Shown here: positions 1-5,036 of the stretch, piece after piece
Layout: each line of letters opens with the position of its first letter
Numbering within the stretch: the first letter of the stretch is position 1
From: an uncultured Lachnospiraceae bacterium
GTDB lineage: Bacteria; Bacillota; Clostridia; Lachnospirales; Lachnospiraceae
Assembly (NCBI GenBank): GCA_900554925.1
Contig: USJG01000157.1
Span: 1-5,211 of the forward strand
DNA length: 5,211 bases
Reading direction: 5' to 3'
Position numbers and translations under genes: made by a program
The notes under the pieces: generated by a model
Databases searched by the model: none
Told to the model about the DNA's origin: nothing
The model's input: the letters and a program-made list of their open reading frames with translations, nothing else

Positions 1-1691
1 CTTCTTAATACCCCGTTTACAAAAATGCCCAAACCGTGGGGCAAATTGGAAAAAATATTCTGTGAAAAAAGCCCCTGCCTAAACTGTAAAATACTGTTAA
101 TATTTTTTCCCGTATAAATAATGTTATCGTTTTCATTTACAATGACCGCGGGAGGCGTAATTGCCGCAAATGCCTTTTCGATAATTTTTTCCACGGAGAT
201 ACCCCGTTCTCCCCGCTCCCGGCTGCGGTAATTCTGAATTGCGTAATTTCCATAAACGCCAAAAGGCATTCCCATAACCGGAAGTCCCTCGGACACTTCT
301 TTTTTCTGGTAAATTTTGTATTTGCGGCTCTTACTCTGAAAGGCATTATTCATATCCCCAATGGATTCGCTGTTTCCCATAAACAGATAACCATTGGGAT
401 TGAGAGAATAATAAAACCGGCAGAGCAGATTCTGCTGTACCACCTGCTTTAAATAGATAAACAGATTGCGGCACACCAGAAGATCCAGTTTGGAAAAGGG
501 TGGGTCCATCAGCACGTCGTGTACGGAAAAAATAATTTTCTTGCGGATATGGGACACGATTTTATAGCCGCCCTCCACCTTCACAAAATATTTCTGGAGA
601 TATTCGGAAGGAATTGCGGATGCCACGCTCTCCGCATAGATTCCGGTACTTGCAATATTAAGCGCAGCCTGATCAATATCAGTGGCAAAAATTTTAAAAT
701 CCTTATCAATGTGGTTTTTTTCAAGGTAATCGGCAAGAATCATTGCAAGCGTATACGCCTCCTCACCTGTTGAACAGGCCACTGACCAGATACGGTAGCC
801 TCCTTTTTGCGGATCCAGGTCGGGAAACACATGGCTCTGCAAATAATCAAAGGCATCCTTATCCCTGAAAAAGCCTGTAACCCCGATTAAAAATTCCTTC
901 AGCAGACTCTCCTTCTCCTGAGCGGAATTAGAAAAGAAACCATAATAATCCGAAAAGGAATGAAACTGCTTGATACTGACCCTGCGCTCTAACCTTCTGC
1001 GTATCGTCTGTTCCTTGTAATCCGTAAAGTCAATACCGCTGCGCTCCTTTAAAATATCCAGTATCTTAAGGTATGCCTCCTCCTCCTCGAGCACCTCCAC
1101 AGGCTCCTCCTTGCCAAAAGGATGTTTGATGTAGGAATTCATGGCTGCCCCCATCAGTCCGGGGGCTAATATATAGTCCGCAAGTCCCGTCTGGATTGCG
1201 TTCATTGGCATACTGTTAAAGGTGGCTGTATCGGGCTCCTGCACCATAACCATACCACCGTTTTCCTTGACATAGCGGATTCCCAGGGTTCCGTCGCTGC
1301 CTGCCCCGGACAGTACGACCGCAATGGCGTATTTTCCGCATTCCTCGGATAAGGATTTCAGGAAAATGTCAATAGCAAGATTGACATGATTCGTGCGCCC
1401 CTGATCATTTAATATCAGACGCTTACCCTGCATCGTCATTTCCTTTTTCGGAGGAATCAGATAGACGTGGTTTGGCTCCACCACCGTTCCATCCTCAACA
1501 ATCATCACCGGCATATCGGTACATTTTGCCAAAAGCTCATCCATAATGCTTTTATAATCCGGCGACAGATGCTGAATTACCACATACGCAGCCCCAATAT
1601 CCCCCGGCGTCTCCTTAAAATATTCCTGCAGAGCTTCCAGACCTCCGGCCGACGCTCCAATGCCTACTACATAAAAATTTTCGTTTTCCAT
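1..1691 (-). CDS. CheB-CheR-PAS fusion protein (methylesterase plus SAM-dependent methyltransferase), C-terminus beyond the window
   Basis: The frame stays open from ATG at 1691 to the left edge: 563 codons, no stop, so the gene is partial at its 3' end. Residues 5-190 are a CheB methylesterase (glutamate methyl ester hydrolysis). The triad is present: Ser14 in IGASAGG, His41 in VIQHLS, Asp133 in SGAGSDGT. Residues 207-465 are a CheR methyltransferase (methyl transfer from SAM to glutamate), with RRRLERR (231-237), TGFFRD (272-277), SAM motif ACSTGEEAYT (305-314), FATDID (335-340) and CRNLFIYL (407-414). Residues 499-563 begin a PAS-like domain typical of these fusions, which usually continue into a coiled coil and PAS or kinase modules not visible here. 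No receiver domain precedes CheB. AAGGAG at 1700-1705 lies 8 nt before the ATG. The target could be a chemoreceptor or another protein; no receptor, CheA or CheW gene is in view. The gene lies 115 bp downstream of a degenerate paralogue on the same strand and is probably co-transcribed with it. Confidence 0.95.
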   Translation of the reverse strand, partial: MENENFYVVGIGASAGGLEALQEYFKETPGDIGAAYVVIQHLSPDYKSIMDELLAKCTDMPVMIVEDGTVVEPNHVYLIPPKKEMTMQGKRLILNDQGRTNHVNLAIDIFLKSLSEECGKYAIAVVLSGAGSDGTLGIRYVKENGGMVMVQEPDTATFNSMPMNAIQTGLADYILAPGLMGAAMNSYIKHPFGKEEPVEVLEEEEAYLKILDILKERSGIDFTDYKEQTIRRRLERRVSIKQFHSFSDYYGFFSNSAQEKESLLKEFLIGVTGFFRDKDAFDYLQSHVFPDLDPQKGGYRIWSVACSTGEEAYTLAMILADYLEKNHIDKDFKIFATDIDQAALNIASTGIYAESVASAIPSEYLQKYFVKVEGGYKIVSHIRKKIIFSVHDVLMDPPFSKLDLLVCRNLFIYLKQVVQQNLLCRFYYSLNPNGYLFMGNSESIGDMNNAFQSKSRKYKIYQKKEVSEGLPVMGMPFGVYGNYAIQNYRSRERGERGISVEKIIEKAFAAITPPAVIVNENDNIIYTGKNINSILQFRQGLFSQNIFSNLPHGLGIFVNGVLR

Positions 1692-1699
1692 CCTTCGCA

Positions 1700-1705
1700 C
1701 TCCTT
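1700..1705 (-). promoter_or_regulatory. Ribosome binding site of the CheB-CheR fusion gene
   Basis: The minus strand reads AAGGAG here, 8 nt before the ATG at 1691-1689. This fixes the start and places the first CheB strand (FYVVGIGAS) directly after the initiator, as expected for a CheB domain without a receiver. Confidence 0.8.
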
Positions 1706-1750
1706 ACCTATCATTTGAATCAAAACAATACAGCTTAAACACTGGTTATC

Positions 1751-1782
1751 TCAGGAATCCTGACGCCCCTTCCCCTGACGCC
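1751..1782. repeat. Palindrome and 9-bp direct repeat between the two CheB-CheR genes
   Basis: TCAGGAATCCTGA (1751-1763) is a perfect 13-bp palindrome with one central base. Overlapping it is the direct repeat CCTGACGCC at 1759-1767 and 1774-1782, with a 15-bp period. The cluster lies 60-92 bp upstream of the CheB-CheR start codon. There is no T-run after it on the minus strand, so it does not look like a terminator. A binding site, possibly for the helix-turn-helix protein encoded just upstream, is an inference only. Confidence 0.45.
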
Positions 1783-1806
1783 GAACCTTTAGTTGGGGTG
1801 AAGAAG

Positions 1807-4155
1807 CTATATTCCAAGCAGTGAACGGAGCCTCCACCCCCCCCTGTCTGACAATTCCATAATTTTATTTATTTTTTTCTGAAAATCGTTGTTTTTTTCT
1901 GCCAATTCCTTATTGGCCGCTGTAAGCTCACTATTTACCCTGGCAAGCTTGCGGTTGGTAGCCTCCAGTTCGCCGTTGGAAATCTGGAGTTCATCATTAA
2001 TGACCACAAGCTCCTCGTTTGCACTCTGCAGCTTTTCATTGCTTACCTCATATTTATTCCTTAACATTTCCAGTTCTTCCAATGCCTGCAAAAGACTTTC
2101 CTGAGAAAGCCGAAGCTCCCTTTCAAGCTCTGCGCGCTCATAATCCTCTGTCCTCTTTTTCCTGGCTTCCTCTTCACTCTTTTCCTCAAACCAGACAAGG
2201 TAATACCATGATTCCAGGATAAATTTTCTGATCACATGAATCGCAAGGGATCCTGTATTGCGTTTCATTACAGCAGACTCCCTGCTTTCTGCCCCCGCCT
2301 CCTTTTCCAGCTTGCGCACAAGCATATTGACATAGATACCAATTTCCTTATCCAAAATATCAAAGAGGTTGCGTGAAAATTCACCTGCCTTAAATTCCAG
2401 ATACTTTCCTCCCTGCTGCCCCACATAAATAATCTCGTATGCTTCGTCTGTAACAATACAGGAAGGGATGCCTGCTGAAAGAATTTCTTCGATGACCCGG
2501 CTGTTTGCCGAACGTTCCTTTTCCGGATTTCCACCAAGCGGAGGTTTCAGATAATGTACTCCCTTCTGCTTCCGGTACAGCGTATCATGACCTTCCAGTG
2601 GTGTAAACCACTGAAACATCTCTTTAATTTCCTGCCCTTCTCCCAGCATCAACAGTCCGCCCTGTTTCAGGGCGTAAGAAAAGCGTTTCATAACAGTCCT
2701 GCGGCTGTGAATCCTGAAAATATTCACAACATTCCGGCAGATGATCATATCCAGCCTGGAAAATGGGGGACTGGTCACAATATCATGCACGGAAAAAATG
2801 ACCATATTGCGGATATTCTGGCTAATATTCCATCCGCCTGCAAATCTCTGAAAATAGTTTTCTCTCCACTTTGCCGGAAGCTCCTTTATTTCCTCCTCCT
2901 CATAAACGCCTTTAATAGCCTTTGCAATCGTTCCCTCATCCATGTCTGTAGCAAATATTTTAATATTGCTGTCTCGGATGTTTTCCTTCAGATAATCTGC
3001 CAGCAGCATTCCTACTGTATATGCCTCCAGCCCGTTGCCGCAGTCTGTGACCCAGATACGGATTTCGCGCATCTCTAAACGTGCTTCCGGGAGCGCTTGC
3101 TTTAACGCCAGAAGTCCAGTCACTCCCGGCATCTTTTTTCTCGTGCAGCGCATAATACTTTCAAAAAGGTACTCCTGTTCCTCCGGCTGGCTTTCCAGAT
3201 AATCTACATAAAAATTGTTTGCCGGAAATGAGGGTCTGCGTCTTATGCTTTCCAGAAGCCCCATAATCACATATGCTTCCCTGAAATCCCCTATGGGCAG
3301 CGCACTCTTCTTTTTCAGCGCATATACAATACGCCTGCAATATTTTTCATCCAGAATATCTCCCAATCCGTTCTCGGATTCCAAAAAAACTTTTCTGACA
3401 TAGCCTGCAATCCAATACCCCATGGAAAGAGGCTCCATAACATGCTCAAATTCCCCCTGCGGAGATGTATTCCAGACACTGTCTGCTTGCGTTGCTTCCG
3501 GCTCACAGCAGATCGTAATTCCACCGCCCCTTCGCAGGCGGGCAATTCCTGGCAGCTTCTTCCTGACTTGAGAAAGAAACACCCCGACGGCATCCTGTCC
3601 GTACTGCCGGGAAATATCCTCAAAAAATCCGTCTATCTCATCCTCACCACAAGCCATCAGATAGATACGGTTTGGTTCCAGCTCCTCCAGCACCGACTCT
3701 GTAAAGTATACCTTATGCCCCGTATACTGTTCTATCCGGCAGGCAAGCTGATTTATTTTCTCCCTGACCCCCTCCCAGGCAATCACGATACCTACCCGGT
3801 AGTAATCAAAGACATCCGGCGGCATCTCCCTGAAGAAATCTTTCAGTCTGTTAACATCCGCCTGTCCGGCAGATACTCCAATCACAACCGTTTTGTCCTT
3901 TGCATCTTTCCCTTTAGTGCCTTCCTCATTTCCCAGCAGCTCCCATAACTCACATTCAAAAATATCTGCAAGCTGTATAAGGTTTTTTCTTGAAGGCTCC
4001 GATAATCCATTTTCCCACTTTGAAATTGACTGACGACTGATGTCGAGCATTTCCGCCAGATATTCCTGTGAGATATTCTTTTCCGATCTTTTTTTCCTGA
4101 TATTGTCTCCTAATGCGGCATGATTTACCAATGCGTTTTTACTTTTAGCGCTCAT
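1807..4155 (-). CDS. XRE-type HTH regulator fused to degenerate CheB and CheR domains, a PAS-like domain and a Leu/Asn coiled coil
   Basis: This is a 782-residue protein if ATG 4155 is used. Residues 15-74 are an XRE/Cro helix-turn-helix with recognition segment SRQSISKWENG. Residues 89-259 are CheB-like: nucleophile Ser95 remains in IGVSAGQ, but the catalytic His position is Trp127 and the SGAGSDG loop carrying the Asp has become SQVRKKL, so esterase activity is unlikely. Residues 271-530 are CheR-like: motif I is CGNGLEAYT (372-380), FFRD of the sister is KKMP, and FATDMD (401-406) and CRNV (473-476) are kept. Residues 552-657 are PAS-like. Residues 658-769 are a coiled coil with Leu and Asn each every seven residues, after which the protein stops where sister families usually add PAS or kinase domains. 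It is probably a cytoplasmic, DNA-binding regulator with the enzyme fold kept as a sensor or docking module. Methyltransferase activity is doubtful but not excluded. Its 3' neighbour is the active paralogue. Confidence 0.93.
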   Translation of the reverse strand: MSAKSKNALVNHAALGDNIRKKRSEKNISQEYLAEMLDISRQSISKWENGLSEPSRKNLIQLADIFECELWELLGNEEGTKGKDAKDKTVVIGVSAGQADVNRLKDFFREMPPDVFDYYRVGIVIAWEGVREKINQLACRIEQYTGHKVYFTESVLEELEPNRIYLMACGEDEIDGFFEDISRQYGQDAVGVFLSQVRKKLPGIARLRRGGGITICCEPEATQADSVWNTSPQGEFEHVMEPLSMGYWIAGYVRKVFLESENGLGDILDEKYCRRIVYALKKKSALPIGDFREAYVIMGLLESIRRRPSFPANNFYVDYLESQPEEQEYLFESIMRCTRKKMPGVTGLLALKQALPEARLEMREIRIWVTDCGNGLEAYTVGMLLADYLKENIRDSNIKIFATDMDEGTIAKAIKGVYEEEEIKELPAKWRENYFQRFAGGWNISQNIRNMVIFSVHDIVTSPPFSRLDMIICRNVVNIFRIHSRRTVMKRFSYALKQGGLLMLGEGQEIKEMFQWFTPLEGHDTLYRKQKGVHYLKPPLGGNPEKERSANSRVIEEILSAGIPSCIVTDEAYEIIYVGQQGGKYLEFKAGEFSRNLFDILDKEIGIYVNMLVRKLEKEAGAESRESAVMKRNTGSLAIHVIRKFILESWYYLVWFEEKSEEEARKKRTEDYERAELERELRLSQESLLQALEELEMLRNKYEVSNEKLQSANEELVVINDELQISNGELEATNRKLARVNSELTAANKELAEKNNDFQKKINKIMELSDRGGWRLRSLLGI
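1837..1844 (-). repeat. G8 homopolymer inside the 3' end of the HTH-CheB-CheR gene
   Basis: There are eight C on the plus strand, eight G in the mRNA, about 30 bp before the stop codon. The reading frame passes through as AGG GGG GGG. Gain or loss of one G would replace only the last ten or so residues and extend the protein into the intergenic sequence; neither alternative frame gives recognisable domain sequence. It may be a slippage site or a sequencing weak point. Confidence 0.6.
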
Positions 4156-4166
4156 AAACCTAACTT

Positions 4167-4171
4167 CTCCC
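4167..4171 (-). promoter_or_regulatory. Ribosome binding site that decides the start of the HTH-CheB-CheR gene
   Basis: The minus strand reads GGGAG here, about 11 nt before ATG 4155-4153. The longer in-frame alternative is TTG at 4173-4171, which overlaps this element, has no Shine-Dalgarno sequence of its own and would lie at the expected transcription start of the -10 box at 4181-4186. The ATG start (782 aa) is therefore preferred over the 788-aa TTG version. The spacing is slightly long, so initiation may be moderate. Confidence 0.6.
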
Positions 4172-4180
4172 AAGCGTATA

Positions 4181-4186
4181 TTTATA
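4181..4186 (-). promoter_or_regulatory. Probable -10 box (TATAAA) of the HTH-CheB-CheR gene
   Basis: TATAAA on the minus strand differs from TATAAT at one base and would start transcription about 18-20 nt upstream of ATG 4155, giving a short leader that includes the ribosome site. At the -35 distance the minus strand reads around AGGGCG, unlike TTGACA. That position is occupied by the 10-bp repeat array, which suggests dependence on, or blocking by, a bound protein. Confidence 0.5.
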
Positions 4187-4201
4187 AAAGATTAACAGGC
4201 A

Positions 4202-4231
4202 CTCGCCCTATCTCTCCATAACTCTCCATAA
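4202..4231 (-). repeat. Three contiguous 10-bp direct repeats upstream of the HTH-CheB-CheR gene (array A)
   Basis: Plus-strand units are CTCGCCCTAT (4202-4211), CTCTCCATAA (4212-4221) and CTCTCCATAA (4222-4231). The last two are identical and the first matches 7 of 10. On the coding strand the motif is TTATGGAGAG. The 10-bp period is close to one helical turn, so bound proteins would line up on one face of the DNA. The array overlaps the -35 position of the TATAAA box at 4181-4186. It is likely an operator or activator site; the cognate protein is not known. Confidence 0.6.
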
Positions 4232-4263
4232 GTGCTACCCGTATTACCTTTTTGGGATTTCTA

Positions 4264-4283
4264 CTTTCCCTAACTCGGCCTAT
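4264..4283 (-). repeat. Two further copies of the 10-bp repeat (array B)
   Basis: CTTTCCCTAA (4264-4273) matches the exact unit of array A at 8 of 10 positions, and the adjoining CTCGGCCTAT (4274-4283) matches the first unit of array A at 9 of 10. Orientation is the same as in array A and the pair lies 32 bp farther from the gene. Together the five units fit a loose consensus CTCKCCMTAW. A distal half of the same regulatory site is the natural reading. Confidence 0.45.
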
Positions 4284-4322
4284 CACACCACAGCACGCCG
4301 TAAGTTTAGTATTACGATAGTA

Positions 4323-4362
4323 TAAAGAAAAGCCTTGACTGGTTTTAGTTCCTGTCAAGGCT
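4323..4362 (-). terminator. Rho-independent terminator of the membrane-protein gene at 4379-4888
   Basis: AGCCTTGAC (4331-4339) and GTCAAGGCT (4354-4362) form a perfect 9-bp stem with a 14-nt loop. On the minus strand the stem is followed directly by TTTCTTTATA. It begins 17 nt after the stop codon at 4379-4381. It should insulate the HTH-CheB-CheR gene from transcription arriving from the right. Confidence 0.88.
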
Positions 4363-4378
4363 CTCTTTGTTTCCACAT

Positions 4379-4888
4379 TTATTTTAATGTAAAGTTTTCT
4401 GATGGGAAGTATCGTCCACCTGCTTCATTTTCTTTTATGCTGTCTTTGTCACATACGACCTTGCCAACATCTCCAAAATCAACTGTTATCGTGTTCCATT
4501 GACTGTCGTAATCAGTAAATTCAAGTATAGCGTCTGTGATTGAACTTGTACGAGAGATTGCCAAGTCCTCTATTGTAAGAGGGCTGGGGTCAGCTTTACT
4601 CAAATCAACTGTTACACACAAATCTTTGTCTTTCAACGCAACATCTGTGATTGCTTCATTGTCACTGTCAATAGCACCAGAAATAGCGGTTTTCACATCT
4701 TCAACGAATTTGTCAGATGTTGCTTGCTGTTCTGTTGAACTGATAGCGTCTTTTGCTCCGTCCTCAACACCGTTCTTTGCTCCTGTGTTTCCAAAGATAG
4801 CGGCCAGAATAACAACAATAATTACCCAAAACCACCACTTCTTGAAAATCGGTTTCTTGACATTGCTTTTGGTTGCTTTATCTTTCAT
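4379..4888 (-). CDS. Small membrane-anchored protein of unknown function
   Basis: This protein of 169 residues belongs to no family I can name. The first 17 residues are lysine-rich. Residues 18-33 (WWFWVIIVVILAAIFG) form one membrane segment, and the remaining 135 or so residues are acidic and hydrophilic, predicting an N-in, C-out anchored protein with an extracytoplasmic domain. No signal-peptidase motif or lipobox Cys is present, so the segment is more likely an anchor than a cleaved signal. Cys91 and Cys146 are the only cysteines and could pair. The domain alternates charged helical stretches (58-72, 116-124) with strand-like ones (LCVTVDL, TITVDFG). GGAGG (4898-4902) lies 9 nt before the ATG and an extended -10 box lies just upstream. 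It is a single-gene transcript ended by the hairpin at 4323-4362. Small proteins of this layout are frequent in Firmicutes accessory regions, which is context rather than a function. Confidence 0.85.
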   Translation of the reverse strand: MKDKATKSNVKKPIFKKWWFWVIIVVILAAIFGNTGAKNGVEDGAKDAISSTEQQATSDKFVEDVKTAISGAIDSDNEAITDVALKDKDLCVTVDLSKADPSPLTIEDLAISRTSSITDAILEFTDYDSQWNTITVDFGDVGKVVCDKDSIKENEAGGRYFPSENFTLK

Positions 4889-4921
4889 AATGCCATACCT
4901 CCAAGTTTGGTTGATATTAGC

Positions 4922-4930
4922 ATTATAGCA
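4922..4930 (-). promoter_or_regulatory. Extended -10 promoter of the membrane-protein gene
   Basis: The minus strand reads TGCTATAAT, a perfect -10 hexamer with the extended TGn element. A start site would fall about 27 nt upstream of ATG 4888, leaving room for the GGAGG ribosome site. No good -35 is seen at 16-18 bp, which an extended -10 can tolerate. Confidence 0.65.
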
Positions 4931-4933
4931 GAG

Positions 4934-4979
4934 TGTAACACAAAAGTACAGTATAATTTTAACTCACTATTGTGTCATA
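4934..4979. repeat. Inverted half-sites in the divergent promoter region
   Basis: TGTAACACAAAAG (4934-4946) and CTATTGTGTCATA (4967-4979) are inverted copies matching at 10 of 13 positions, with an uninterrupted ACACAA/TTGTGT core and a 20-bp spacer. They lie between the two divergent start codons and just upstream of both -10 boxes. An operator for the ribbon-helix-helix protein encoded to the right is a reasonable inference, unproven. Confidence 0.4.
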
Positions 4980-5001
4980 GTTTTGCACCTCTTGTCAATA
5001 C

Positions 5002-5007
5002 TATAAT
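5002..5007 (+). promoter_or_regulatory. Probable -10 box (TATAAT) of the ribbon-helix-helix gene
   Basis: This is a perfect TATAAT, 29 bp before the ATG at 5037, with the ribosome site between them. The -35 position holds only T-rich sequence (around TAGTTT to TTTTGC), so the -35 is weak. Confidence 0.5.
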
Positions 5008-5036
5008 GTAATCAAAACCAATGGAGGAATTGCATT

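Noticed and set aside
137..346. 69-codon minus-strand open frame near the left end
   Set aside because: It is out of frame with, and inside, the open CheB-CheR-PAS frame, which runs unbroken from 1691 to the edge.
519..1718. Plus-strand open frames at 519-773 and 1467-1718
   Set aside because: They lie antisense inside the CheB-CheR coding region, whose minus-strand frame carries all the expected motifs. They show no domain sequence.
1692..1806. Possible terminator between the two CheB-CheR genes
   Set aside because: Only short C/G stems (about 4 bp) can be drawn and no T-run follows on the minus strand, so read-through is more likely.
1889..3948. Several open frames (60-170 codons) on both strands within the HTH-CheB-CheR gene
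   Set aside because: All overlap the long minus-strand frame in other frames, lack convincing ribosome sites and have low-quality protein sequence. They are shadows of the large gene.
4171..4173. TTG start giving a 788-residue version of the HTH-CheB-CheR protein
   Set aside because: There is no ribosome site upstream of it and it coincides with the expected transcription start. ATG 4155 has GGGAG in front.
4202..4283. CRISPR-like array
   Set aside because: The units are only 10 bp, mostly contiguous and without unique spacers of regular length. A protein-binding array fits better.
4299..4316. Inverted repeat CGTAA...TTACG
   Set aside because: Only five base pairs with an 8-nt gap in AT-rich DNA, easily expected by chance.
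4182..4376. 64-codon minus-strand open frame between the terminator and the HTH-CheB-CheR gene
   Set aside because: It starts just before the terminator hairpin and runs through it, through both repeat arrays and over the -10 box. It has no ribosome site and its composition is unlike a protein.
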